From NCBI GenBank assembly GCA_034331105.1, contig JAXQGB010000011.1, positions 405,446-469,445 of the forward strand: DNA of 64,000 bases. The letters run 5' to 3'. Source of the stretch: Caenicola sp034331105 (GTDB taxonomy: Bacteria > Synergistota > Synergistia > Synergistales > Synergistaceae). The first letter of the stretch is position 1, and the number at the start of each line of letters is the position of its first letter. A model generated the notes under the pieces. That model ran no database searches. It was not told where the DNA came from and saw only the letters and a list, made by a program, of their open reading frames with translations. This document shows positions 17,413 through 24,300 of the stretch, piece by piece. Position numbers and translations under genes: made by a program.

Positions 17413-17540
17413 AAAACGGCGATTAGACGTGCCAGATACGATGTGATCGGTTGGCGTTCGCACCGGAGGCGTATATATGATACGTCGAGGATCGAACGTC
17501 GCCCGGTCACGAAGTCGATGGCGCGTATAATCGCCGTTTT
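17413..17540 (-). repeat. Hairpin repeat family 1, copy B
   Basis: A 128-nt near-palindrome with the same ends and the same apex (GGCGTATATATGATACGTCG) as copy A, but with arms diverged by compensatory changes. Its right end provides two bases of the TAA stop codon of the SDR gene, so the element abuts the coding sequence exactly. Confidence 0.85.
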
Positions 17541-18321
17541 AAGCGATGCCCCCGCCATCGACGACTAAGCTGGAGCCCGTTACCCATGGAGCCATATCGC
17601 TGCAAAGGAAGAACACACACATAGCGACATCTTCAGGAGCGCCCAACCTTGCCATCGGCCGCTGTGCGCAATCCTCCTTGTACTTCTCGTCATACACCCC
17701 GCCCAGCTGCTCGCACTCGCTCTTCAGCATCGGCGTATCTATATCCCCGGGACATACGCAGTTCACGTTTATATTGTCGGGACCGTGGTCGATCGCCATC
17801 GCCCTCGTCATATTCCAGACCCCGCCCTTCGCAGCGCAGTAGGAGACTGCGTGGTCTCCCCCTTTAAGGGCCCAGCCGGAGCCTATGTTGACTATCTTTC
17901 CTCCGCCGGCTTTTTTCATATAGGGGACGACATGCTTGCTCATCAGGAATACGCTCTTAAGAGTCACATTCAGGGCAAGATCCCAGTCCTCTTCGGATAA
18001 AGTCTCTACTGTGTGACGGCGGGCAACACCCGCGCAGTTCACAAGTATGTCTATCCTGCCGAATTTCTCAATAACGGCGTCAGCCAGAGTTTTGCAGTCG
18101 GATCCTTTTGTGACGTCGCATTTTATAAAAACGGCATTATTGCCGGCGGAGGCTATTTCACTCTGGACACAATTCGCAAGATGTTCATTGATGTCAGCCA
18201 TGACAACTGTGACACCGGCACAGGAAAAAAATCTCGATATCCCGGCGCCAATACCCGAAGCAGCCCCGGTTACAATTGCAATTTTTCCCTTCATACCACA
18301 GAGTTTGTTAAGGTCGATCAC
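17539..18321 (-). CDS. SDR family oxidoreductase (GntR-adjacent)
   Basis: A classical short-chain dehydrogenase: TGAASGIGAGISRFF cofactor loop, MADINE after beta-2 (Asp, NAD preference), NCAGVAR, catalytic Ser in NIGSGWA, YCAAKGG (YxxxK) and a C-terminal VTGSSLVVDGG. The GTG at 18321 is the best start, with GGGAG eight bases upstream. A GTG at 18330 would overlap the SD. Divergent to the GntR-FCD gene, with a strong promoter and operator-like sites between them, so it is probably its target. The substrate is unknown. The stop codon overlaps hairpin repeat copy B. Confidence 0.88.
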   Translation of the reverse strand: MIDLNKLCGMKGKIAIVTGAASGIGAGISRFFSCAGVTVVMADINEHLANCVQSEIASAGNNAVFIKCDVTKGSDCKTLADAVIEKFGRIDILVNCAGVARRHTVETLSEEDWDLALNVTLKSVFLMSKHVVPYMKKAGGGKIVNIGSGWALKGGDHAVSYCAAKGGVWNMTRAMAIDHGPDNINVNCVCPGDIDTPMLKSECEQLGGVYDEKYKEDCAQRPMARLGAPEDVAMCVFFLCSDMAPWVTGSSLVVDGGGIA

Positions 18322-18363
18322 AATGATCACTCCCTTTGGATTTTGAAAGTTTTAATATATGGT

Positions 18364-18378
18364 ATACAATGAATACAT
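18364..18378. promoter_or_regulatory. Probable GntR operator at the SDR transcription start
   Basis: ATACAATGAATACAT sits just downstream of the SDR promoter -10, about where transcription should begin. It matches 14 of 15 positions of the site at 13074-13088. GTAT...ATAC half-sites are typical of FCD-type GntR operators. Confidence 0.5.
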
Positions 18379-18388
18379 GTTTTAATAC

Positions 18389-18417
18389 TTTATATATGAT
18401 ACTTATTTTTATGTCAA
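18389..18417 (-). promoter_or_regulatory. Promoter of the SDR gene
   Basis: Minus strand: -35 TTGACA (18412-18417), 17-base spacer, -10 TATAAA (18389-18394). It is close to the sigma-70 consensus. The operator-like site at 18364 lies right after it. Confidence 0.7.
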
Positions 18418-18427
18418 GCAATCCTCC

Positions 18428-18445
18428 TTGTACAATATAGTACAA
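18428..18445. promoter_or_regulatory. Palindromic operator upstream of the GntR gene
   Basis: TTGTACAATATAGTACAA is a perfect 6+6 inverted repeat with a 6-base centre. Its first half can serve as the -35 (TTGTAC) of a plus-strand promoter with TATATT 17 bases on (18451-18456). Binding of the regulator would therefore autoregulate its own gene. Confidence 0.55.
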
Positions 18446-18491
18446 CTGTATATATTTGTTACGACAAGAAAAATTGGGTGGAGATGATCAG

Positions 18492-19139
18492 ATGGCGAGA
18501 AGCAGCACTCCGGGAAAGACATCAGCGGATCATGTATATGAAGGTATCCGCAGGGGCATTTTCGATAAGACGCTGAAAAGCGGTCAGAGGCTCCCGGAAA
18601 TCTCCATAGCTAAGGAATACAACGTAAGCAGGACTCCCGTGCGGGAAGCTTTGCGGCGCCTGGAGAACGAGGGACTTGTGCAGATAGTCCCCGGATGGGG
18701 AGCATGCCTTGCCTCCCCTACCAAACAGGAGATCATAGACACCTACGATGTCAGGGGCAACCTTGAGGTAATGGCAATCAGAAAGGCCGCACGCCTCATC
18801 ACCCCCCTTCAGCTCTGTATGCTCCAGGAACAGATCGACAGTGAAAGAAAGGCATTTGAAGAAAAAAACCTCGAGCTCTATATGAACGTCAACGACGCAT
18901 TCCACCAGATAATCGCCGATTCTTCCGGCAACAGTACCCTGGCCGGATATATAAAGAACATCCTCTCAAGGACCTACGTCCAGACCATATTCTTCGAGTC
19001 CTTCTTCAACTTCGCAGACAATCCCAGCCTTGAAGAGCATATCAAGCTTATGGAAGCCCTAAAGGAACACGATGAAGCAAAGTGCGTTAAATTAATGGAG
19101 GAACACATACACCTTGCAATGGAGGCACTGCAGCAATAA
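18492..19139 (+). CDS. GntR family transcriptional regulator, FCD (FadR-like) subfamily
   Basis: An N-terminal winged helix (SADHVYEGIRRGIFDKTLKSG, ISIAKEYNVSRTPVREALRRLENEGLV) and a C-terminal all-helical FCD ligand domain (YDVRGNLEVMAIRKAAR, MNVNDAFHQIIADSSGN, EEHIKLMEALKEHD, LMEEHIHLA), whose His residues normally bind a metal and a carboxylate ligand. The start at 18492 has GGAG eight bases upstream. The in-frame TTG at 18456 is less likely. It probably controls the divergent SDR gene and, through a shared site, the Nramp-like operon. The ligand is unknown, probably a small carboxylic acid. A hairpin repeat follows the stop immediately. Confidence 0.9.
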   Translation: MARSSTPGKTSADHVYEGIRRGIFDKTLKSGQRLPEISIAKEYNVSRTPVREALRRLENEGLVQIVPGWGACLASPTKQEIIDTYDVRGNLEVMAIRKAARLITPLQLCMLQEQIDSERKAFEEKNLELYMNVNDAFHQIIADSSGNSTLAGYIKNILSRTYVQTIFFESFFNFADNPSLEEHIKLMEALKEHDEAKCVKLMEEHIHLAMEALQQ

Positions 19140-19142
19140 GCT

Positions 19143-19219
19143 GCGGCGTGGACACGCCGCGCTGAACAATGGTGAAACTGCGACAAATGCGGTCGCGTGA
19201 AGCAATGGTGAAGCAGTTG
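19143..19219 (+). repeat. Hairpin repeat family 2 (GTGAAAC type), copy a
   Basis: It starts four bases after the GntR stop. First an 8-base perfect hairpin GCGGCGTG-GA-CACGCCGC (19143-19160). Then CAATGGTGAAACT, a stem GCGAC (19180-19184) with its complement (19192-19196), then GTGAAGCAATGGTGAAGCAGTTG. The same arrangement of flanks with a different stem occurs at 19521-19577 and 29205-29270. Confidence 0.75.
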
Positions 19220-19284
19220 TTAGTTCAAAAAACAGTTATAGACTTATATTTGGAACCACTGAGGTTATTTTTAAGAGTTTCCTG

Positions 19285-19413
19285 ATGGAGGTACTCAGGG
19301 GCAACAGAGAAGGTCAACTTAGGGGTCTGGATCTCGGCTTGAAAGCTTACCGGGGAGGACTTGAGCCAAAGCATGAACAATATACTTTCCAAGTAATCTT
19401 AAAAACACTCTAA
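19285..19413 (+). other. Short open frame (42 codons), possible small gene or remnant
   Basis: ATG at 19285 opens a 42-codon frame (MEVLRGNREGQLRGLDLGLK...) ending at TAA 19411-19413. The frame is actually open back to 19201. There is no clear SD. The stop lies inside a small hairpin followed by a T-run (19407-19430). I do not recognise the peptide. It may be a decayed gene. The remaining bases between 19220 and 19284 show nothing I can name. Confidence 0.2.
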
Positions 19414-19430
19414 GAAGAGTATTTTTTATT
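19407..19430 (+). terminator. Weak terminator after the GntR gene region
   Basis: A 5-base stem ACTCT/AGAGT with loop AAGA, followed by ATTTTTTATT. It could end plus-strand transcription from the GntR gene and the short open frame behind it. Confidence 0.4.
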
Positions 19431-19459
19431 AAAGAAGGGAGCGGGAATAACCCGCTCCC
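19430..19459 (-). terminator. Terminator of argG
   Basis: A 9-base stem GGGAGCGGG/CCCGCTCCC with a 5-base loop. On the minus strand it is followed by TTCTTTAATAAAAAA. It lies about 130 bases after the argG stop, beyond hairpin repeat copy b, which would be inside the argG transcript. Confidence 0.5.
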
Positions 19460-19520
19460 TAATAGTATTATCTTTTCATCGATAATAAATGTTTGGCAAT
19501 GGTTTTGTGTTCTCACAACA

Positions 19521-19577
19521 GCTTCTCAATTGTTTAACCATTGTTTCACGCGGCTTTTTTTACGCCGCAGTTTCACC
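19521..19577 (-). repeat. Hairpin repeat family 2 (GTGAAAC type), copy b
   Basis: On the minus strand it reads GGTGAAACT, stem GCGGC, loop of A's, stem GCCGC, then GTGAAACAATGG. It begins 11 bases after the argG stop and in the same orientation relative to the gene as the other copies. The stem pairs are 19550-19554 with 19564-19568. Confidence 0.75.
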
Positions 19578-19588
19578 GAAGTATTTTG

Positions 19589-20851
19589 TTAAAAAGCGTC
19601 CTTACCCTTGGCGTTAATAAAGGCATCGATCGGATTTACGTTCTTCTCCGAATGGGTCTGCCTCCATGTCTTTATCGGCATGCCCCAGATCTTGATGAAT
19701 CCTACAGAGGCTGACTGGTCAAAAATATCGCCTGCGGAATACGTGGCAAGGGCCTTGTTGTAGACAGAGCTCTCGGACTTCATGCCGTTTACTGTTCCGT
19801 TGCCCTTGTAGAACTTCATCCTTACTGTGCCGTTGACAGCCTTCTGCGTGCTTTCCATGAAGGCCTGTACAGCTTCCATAAGGGGGGAGAACCAGTAGCC
19901 CTCGTAAGCCATTTCGGCGAACCTTACCTCAAGCTCCTTTTTGGTCTTGAGGGTGTCCTTTGAAAGGGTTATGGTCTCGAGTTTTTTGTGGGCTTCCATC
20001 AGAGCGAGGGCTCCGGGGCACTCGTATACTTCACGGCTCTTGAATCCTACGAGTCTGTCTTCGACCATGTCGATCCTTCCGTAGCCTGCCTTGCCCGCAG
20101 TCTTGTTCATGATGTCGATCAGTTCGATGCTGCCCATCTTCTGGCCATTTATTGCCACAGGTATGCCTGCTTCGAAGGTGATCTCCACTGTAACTTCTTC
20201 GTCAGGAGCTTCTTTGGGATCCGCTGTGAGTGCATATGCATCCTTGGGAGGCTCGTTCCACGGATCTTCGAGGATACCGCACTCGATCGAACGGCCCCAG
20301 AGGTTGTCATCGAGGCTGTAGGGGCTCTGGCGGGTCGTCGGTACCGGAACGTTGTGGGCCTCGGCATAGTCCATCTCTTCTTCTCGGGTGAAACCCCAGT
20401 CACGAACGGGGGCTAGAACTTCGATATCCGGATTCAGCGCGTTGCAGCATACTTCGATACGCACCTGGTCCTGGCCTTTGCCGGTGCAGCCGTGTGCTAC
20501 CGCTATAGCTCCCTCTTTCTCTGCGCACCAGATCAGTGCCTGGGCGATCATTGGACGTGAGAGGGCTGAATTGAGGGGATATACTCCCTGATATACTGCG
20601 TTCGATTTGAGCGAGGGCCACACGAATGTGTCAATGAAGGCCTCACGAAGGTCGACTACATAAGCCTTTACAGCACCGGCCGCATATGCCTTTGCCTTGA
20701 TCTCTTCAAGATTGTCCGCCTGCTGACCAACGTTCATTGTCAGAGTTACAACGTCATAACCCTGATCGTGGAGCCATGGGATCGCAACTGAAGTATCAAG
20801 TCCACCGCTGTACGCCAATATTACCTTACCTTTTTTTTCTGCTGTCATCAT
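19589..20851 (-). CDS. argG: Argininosuccinate synthase
   Basis: Catalyses ATP-dependent joining of citrulline and aspartate in arginine synthesis. The PP-loop AYSGGLDTSVAIPWL is at the N-terminus, with GCTGKGQDQVRIE and the GRSIECGILEDPW segment as further family blocks. It has 420 residues, slightly longer than the common 400. The start is ATG 20851 (or the adjacent ATG 20848) after AGGAGG. A T-box leader lies upstream, so expression is tied to the charging of a tRNA, presumably tRNA-Arg. ArgH is not adjacent. Confidence 0.95.
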   Translation of the reverse strand: MMTAEKKGKVILAYSGGLDTSVAIPWLHDQGYDVVTLTMNVGQQADNLEEIKAKAYAAGAVKAYVVDLREAFIDTFVWPSLKSNAVYQGVYPLNSALSRPMIAQALIWCAEKEGAIAVAHGCTGKGQDQVRIEVCCNALNPDIEVLAPVRDWGFTREEEMDYAEAHNVPVPTTRQSPYSLDDNLWGRSIECGILEDPWNEPPKDAYALTADPKEAPDEEVTVEITFEAGIPVAINGQKMGSIELIDIMNKTAGKAGYGRIDMVEDRLVGFKSREVYECPGALALMEAHKKLETITLSKDTLKTKKELEVRFAEMAYEGYWFSPLMEAVQAFMESTQKAVNGTVRMKFYKGNGTVNGMKSESSVYNKALATYSAGDIFDQSASVGFIKIWGMPIKTWRQTHSEKNVNPIDAFINAKGKDAF

Positions 20852-20916
20852 TTCAATTTCCTCCTTAAATTTTTTAAAAAAATCTATTTTTTGAGCACCT
20901 GTCCGCTCAAATAGAC

Positions 20917-20958
20917 AAAAAAACTCGTCCCTCTTCCGGTTAAGGAAGAGGGACGAGT
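20917..20958 (-). terminator. T-box terminator hairpin
   Basis: A 15-base perfect stem (ACTCGTCCCTCTTCC on the plus strand, 20923-20937, with 20944-20958) and a 6-base loop. Minus-strand transcription ends in a T-run (20917-20922). It is the off-state structure of the argG T-box, and its 5' arm overlaps the region next to the T-box sequence. Confidence 0.9.
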
Positions 20959-21277
20959 ATACTTTACCCGCGGTGCCACCCTCGTTGACGCTTTGCGCCC
21001 ACTTGGTTCGTTTGTTTTCGGAAAACTGCCGGACCCCTACTTGATCGTGATGATCTTTCTTCGGGTTCTGCTCAGGGGTGCGGGAACTTCGATACTACCT
21101 GCGAAAAGTGCTTTCAGCCGATGGCACTTTATCTCTGTCGCCGAGCGATCGAATCCATGGCCCCGTCATCGCATTTGTTATGCGCAACAAGGGTGATTCG
21201 TCGGGTACGTCGTGCTCGTTCGACAGCGGTATAATGCAAAGCTCCAGCCTCCTTTAGATAGTATTCACGAAAAACTG
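20917..21277 (-). ncRNA. T-box leader of argG
   Basis: A leader of about 360 nt between a sigma-70 promoter and argG. Its 3' part contains the T-box sequence AGGGTGGCACCGCGGGT (20966-20982, minus strand), matching the consensus that pairs with uncharged tRNA 3' ends. Right behind it is the strong terminator. The TGGC in the T-box implies a tRNA with G73. Long stem-I-like sequence precedes it. I could not assign the specifier codon with confidence, though arginine is expected from the gene. A further hairpin (TTGAGC/GCTCAA, 20891-20910) sits between the terminator and the argG SD. Confidence 0.9.
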
Positions 21278-21283
21278 TGTGGT

Positions 21284-21311
21284 ATTCTATCACCTATTGT
21301 CTAAATGTCAA
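21284..21311 (-). promoter_or_regulatory. Promoter of the argG T-box transcript
   Basis: Minus strand: perfect -35 TTGACA (21306-21311), 16-base spacer, -10 TAGAAT (21284-21289). Confidence 0.75.
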
Positions 21312-21343
21312 CTAAAAACTATAGTTTACTTTTAAAATATGAT

Positions 21344-22144
21344 CTAATTTTTGTTGATTTTAGTCTCTATATAAGCTTCCAGACCGGCTTCTTTGCATTC
21401 CCTCTGGGTCTCAAAGCTTGTCATCTCCATGTGAACAGGAGTCACTGAAACATAATTGTTAGCAACTGCCCAGACATCAGTCCCGTCTGACATGTCGTCC
21501 TCTATGTTACCGCCTATCCAGTAGGCTTCTCCGCCGGAGGGGGTCTTTACTGTCCTTATCTTGTCTACGTAGCGGCGTACACCCTTCCTTGTAACGAGCA
21601 CGCCTTTTATATCTGATATAGGGATATTGGGTACGTTCACGTTATAAAGCACACCATTTGGAATAGGAGAATCCTTGGTCCAGTCAAGCAGTGCCATTAG
21701 TATATCTGCTGCGGTTTCGTTATGGAGTTCCTTGTCCTTCGAACTCATGACAAGGGATACCGCTATCGAAGGGTATCCGAAGATCACGCCCTCCATTGCT
21801 GCGCATACTGTTCCCGAATAGGTCAGGTCATCGCCGAGGTTCGGTCCCTGGTTTATCCCGGACAGCACCATATCAGGTTCAAATCCCATCGCATCTATTG
21901 CCATTATGACGCAGTCTGTCGGAGTCCCGTCACAGGCTTTTGCCTCAAAGTCCGCAGAGAGAAAGAGCCTGTTAACGTTCCTTATGTGCACAGGCCTGTC
22001 CATCGTCATTGCATGGCCACAGCCGCTTCTCTCTCTGTCCGGAGCAACAAGGAGGACTTTGTGTCCTGCCTCGGTAAGTCTTTTTGCAAGCGTCTGTATT
22101 CCAATCGAGTAAACTCCGTCATCGTTTGTCAGAAGTATATTCAT
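21344..22144 (-). CDS. surE: 5'/3'-nucleotidase SurE
   Basis: Metal-dependent phosphatase of nucleoside monophosphates and short polyphosphates. The N-terminal ILLTNDDGV motif carries the metal-binding DD. APDRERSGCGHAMT, DGTPTDCV and SGINQGPNLGDDLTYSGTVCAA-type segments (quoted in part) are SurE hallmarks. ATG 22144 is preferred, since AGGTGG lies six bases before it. The GTG at 22153 lies within that SD. It follows the site-2 protease gene with no gap to speak of, so they are co-transcribed. Confidence 0.93.
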   Translation of the reverse strand: MNILLTNDDGVYSIGIQTLAKRLTEAGHKVLLVAPDRERSGCGHAMTMDRPVHIRNVNRLFLSADFEAKACDGTPTDCVIMAIDAMGFEPDMVLSGINQGPNLGDDLTYSGTVCAAMEGVIFGYPSIAVSLVMSSKDKELHNETAADILMALLDWTKDSPIPNGVLYNVNVPNIPISDIKGVLVTRKGVRRYVDKIRTVKTPSGGEAYWIGGNIEDDMSDGTDVWAVANNYVSVTPVHMEMTSFETQRECKEAGLEAYIETKINKN

Positions 22145-22153
22145 ATTTACCAC

Positions 22154-22771
22154 CTAGAGTATTATATTCAGGATCAGGCTCATTATAGGGCTCATCAGCA
22201 GAGGGATCACTCCCAGTATCATAAGCGCGACAATGACGAACATCCCGTACCTTTCCAACGTGTAATATACGTGCAGATATTTATAGGGAAGCATGACATA
22301 AAGGACCCGCGACCCGTCAAGCGGAGGGATGGGCAAAAGGTTGAATGCAGCAAGCCCCACGTTCATGTAGATCATTATCAGTATGAACTGCTGCGCCGCA
22401 TATGTCTGGAAGAGTGCGGGAAAGATCTTCACCAACTGTGCGCAGACAAAGGCAGTAAGTATGTTTCCGGCGGCCCCGGCCAGACTGACTAACGCCATAT
22501 CCCTTCTTGGATTCTTAAAATATCCTGGGTTTATTGGAACGGGCTTAGCCCATCCGAACCTGAACAGAAGAAGGCAGAGCGCTCCAATAGGATCCAGGTG
22601 GTGCAGGGGATTCAGGCTGAGCCTTCCATCCATCTTCGCAGTGGGGTCCCCAAGTTTCATAGCAGCATAGCCGTGACAAAATTCATGAAAAGTTATAGCC
22701 CAAAGCACTGCAGGCAGGCTGAGAAGAAGTTCAGCCAGACGTGCTGTAATATTACCGCCTCCAAAAAACAC
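22154..22771 (-). CDS. Site-2 protease family (M50) membrane metallopeptidase
   Basis: A small (205-residue) multi-pass membrane protein of the S2P/M50 family without PDZ domain. The zinc-binding FHEFCHGYAA (HExxH) is in the first membrane segment, and the second ligand motif NLLPIPPLDGSR is in a later one. Such minimal M50 proteins are widespread beside surE-type genes, but their substrates are unknown. GTG 22771 is the longest start. The GGAGG SD just inside it points to a possible shorter non-AUG start, so the N-terminus is uncertain. Confidence 0.85.
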   Translation of the reverse strand: MFFGGGNITARLAELLLSLPAVLWAITFHEFCHGYAAMKLGDPTAKMDGRLSLNPLHHLDPIGALCLLLFRFGWAKPVPINPGYFKNPRRDMALVSLAGAAGNILTAFVCAQLVKIFPALFQTYAAQQFILIMIYMNVGLAAFNLLPIPPLDGSRVLYVMLPYKYLHVYYTLERYGMFVIVALMILGVIPLLMSPIMSLILNIIL

Positions 22772-22861
22772 TGCCGATCACATCCCTATCGATCCAAAAT
22801 CTAACAGAAAGTATTTTATCATGACTGACAAACAGCACTGTCTCATAAATTACGCATATCT

Positions 22862-23569
22862 TTAGGTTTCCCAGACCCAGTATACTCCGACAGTTCCCTC
22901 TTTGACCGAGACTTCCGCTTGTTTTCCATCTGCAAGCCTGTTGCTGACACTGTATGGTTTTCCATACTTAAGGCAGACATCCTCAAGGGGCCACCTGACC
23001 CCTTTTATTGAGACCCCCCTGCTATCGCCGGTGAAGGATATCAATGATATTGCCCCCGGTGATCTCTTGAAATCTATTTTCAGTTTTTCAGGCCCATGCA
23101 GAAAGATCATTCCCTCTGTCTCGTCGGCGATCCCAAGCGGCTTGATGTTGCCGGCGCAATTTAAGAAAGAGACGACAGTAGACCAAAGATGGTCAAACCT
23201 GCCTGCCAACCCTCCTGTAATAAAGAGAGCTTTCTTACTCCCTTCATCTTTTTGGGAGAGAAGATCAAGTGCGATCTGGAAGTCGGTGAGGTCCTTGTCC
23301 CTGTCAAATTTTCTGATATCGACTCCGTTGTCGACAGCCCACTTCCATGCCTCCGGGGATGCGCTGTCTCCGTCTCCAACAAGTTTATCCGGCAGTATAC
23401 CGGCTTCAAAGCAGGGATCTACGCCGCTGTCCACCGCCCACAAGCGGATATGCAGATCAAGGGATCTAATCCAGTCGGCAGAGGGTTTCCTGCCGCCAAG
23501 CACCATCATAGTTATATCAAGATCACACTCTGTCTCTATTGTCAGATCAGGCAGAACTATCGTTTTCAA
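22862..23569 (-). CDS. Thiamine diphosphokinase
   Basis: Converts thiamine to thiamine diphosphate. Family motifs are WAVDSGVDPCFEAGILPDKLVGDGDS (quoted in parts: the substrate loop ends in GDGDS, where GD(F/L)DS is usual), FDRDKDLTDFQIAL for metal/ATP binding, and GGLAGRFDH. The C-terminal dimerisation domain ends with VGVYWV. The probable start is TTG at 23569 (GGGAG nine bases before). The TTG at 23578 lies inside the spacer. It lies close to, but divergent from, the thiW transporter gene, so thiamine salvage is grouped here. Confidence 0.85.
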   Translation of the reverse strand: MKTIVLPDLTIETECDLDITMMVLGGRKPSADWIRSLDLHIRLWAVDSGVDPCFEAGILPDKLVGDGDSASPEAWKWAVDNGVDIRKFDRDKDLTDFQIALDLLSQKDEGSKKALFITGGLAGRFDHLWSTVVSFLNCAGNIKPLGIADETEGMIFLHGPEKLKIDFKRSPGAISLISFTGDSRGVSIKGVRWPLEDVCLKYGKPYSVSNRLADGKQAEVSVKEGTVGVYWVWET

Positions 23570-23677
23570 TAAAAACAACTCCCAAAAGAATAATGACTAT
23601 CCGGTAATTATACATTAACAAGGAAAAGCACTGCCAAAAAATGATCTCATTATCGGTGATTCTTTGATAGAATATTG

Positions 23678-23756
23678 TGGGCGGCCGGAGCCCTGTATTT
23701 ATTGGCTTCACAGGGAAAGAGCGGCAAGAGGATAATAGCATCCTGATATAAGCCCA
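23678..23756 (+). promoter_or_regulatory. Structured leader upstream of thiW (unassigned)
   Basis: An 79-nt stretch that can fold as a closed three-way structure: outer stem TGGGC (23678-23682) with GCCCA (23752-23756), inner stems CCCTGT/ACAGGG (23691-23696 with 23710-23715) and AGGAT/ATCCT (23729-23733 with 23740-23744). A TAGAAT -10 at 23667-23672 would start transcription just at the outer stem. The SD follows directly. It does not match the TPP riboswitch consensus (no CUGAGA or ACCUGA element). Confidence 0.35.
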
Positions 23757-23769
23757 AGAGGTGTTTGAA

Positions 23770-24300
23770 ATGAACAAAAACGAAGATCTAAAAAAGATTA
23801 TATTCAAAAAAGCACTTGCTGCCGGGATCCTCGCAGGTGCAGGGGTGGCCCTCTCATTTGTCTCCATTCCTGTGGGACCCACCAGATGCTTTCCTTTCCA
23901 GCATTCAATAAACGTTATCGCAGGTGTTTTACTTGGTCCATTCTGGGCTGTGGGAGCAGCGTTCACTACAAGCCTGATAAGAAACCTGATCGGCACAGGC
24001 AGCCTTTTCGCTTTTCCGGGAAGCATGTTCGGAGCATTTCTTGTGGGTCTGGCGGCAAGGTGCCTGCATCGCAGGCATAAGCTTTTTTCAGCTTTGGCGG
24101 AACCTGTCGGGACAGGCATCTTAGGTGCATGGGTCAGCGCAGCCATAGTGGCGCCTCTGACAGGAGCATCTGTGAGTTTTGCTTTTTTCTCTTTCTCTTT
24201 CCTCATAAGCAGCCTGCCGGGTGCAGCAATAGGTGCAGCTGTGCTTTATTCCCTTGAAAAGAGATCTGTGATCAGCCGGTTTGAGGATATTATGATCTAG
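23770..24300 (+). CDS. thiW: ECF transporter S component ThiW (thiamine precursor uptake)
   Basis: Membrane-embedded substrate-binding subunit of an energy-coupling-factor transporter for a thiamine precursor, probably hydroxyethylthiazole. ThiW markers are SIPVGPTRCFPFQHSINVIAG and the run LLGPFWAVGAAFTTSLIRN, with GTGSLFAFPGSMFGAFLVGL. About five to six membrane spans. ATG 23770 is the best start (AGAGG eight bases before). GTG 23761 is in the SD. No ECF ATPase or T component is nearby, so it must use a shared module encoded elsewhere. Convergent with coaE, overlapping by 11 bases. Confidence 0.88.
   Translation: MNKNEDLKKIIFKKALAAGILAGAGVALSFVSIPVGPTRCFPFQHSINVIAGVLLGPFWAVGAAFTTSLIRNLIGTGSLFAFPGSMFGAFLVGLAARCLHRRHKLFSALAEPVGTGILGAWVSAAIVAPLTGASVSFAFFSFSFLISSLPGAAIGAAVLYSLEKRSVISRFEDIMI

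Noticed and set aside
17281..17540. Insertion sequence or coding MITE with transposase
   Set aside because: No transposase frame and no clear target duplication. The palindrome spans the whole element, unlike ordinary terminal inverted repeats.
23678..23756. TPP riboswitch upstream of thiW
   Set aside because: The conserved CUGAGA and ACCUGA sequence elements are absent. Only generic stems are present.
23547..24206. Long minus-strand frame opposite thiW
   Set aside because: It is the antisense of thiW with basic, low-complexity composition and no SD. The thiW protein is clearly recognisable on the other strand.
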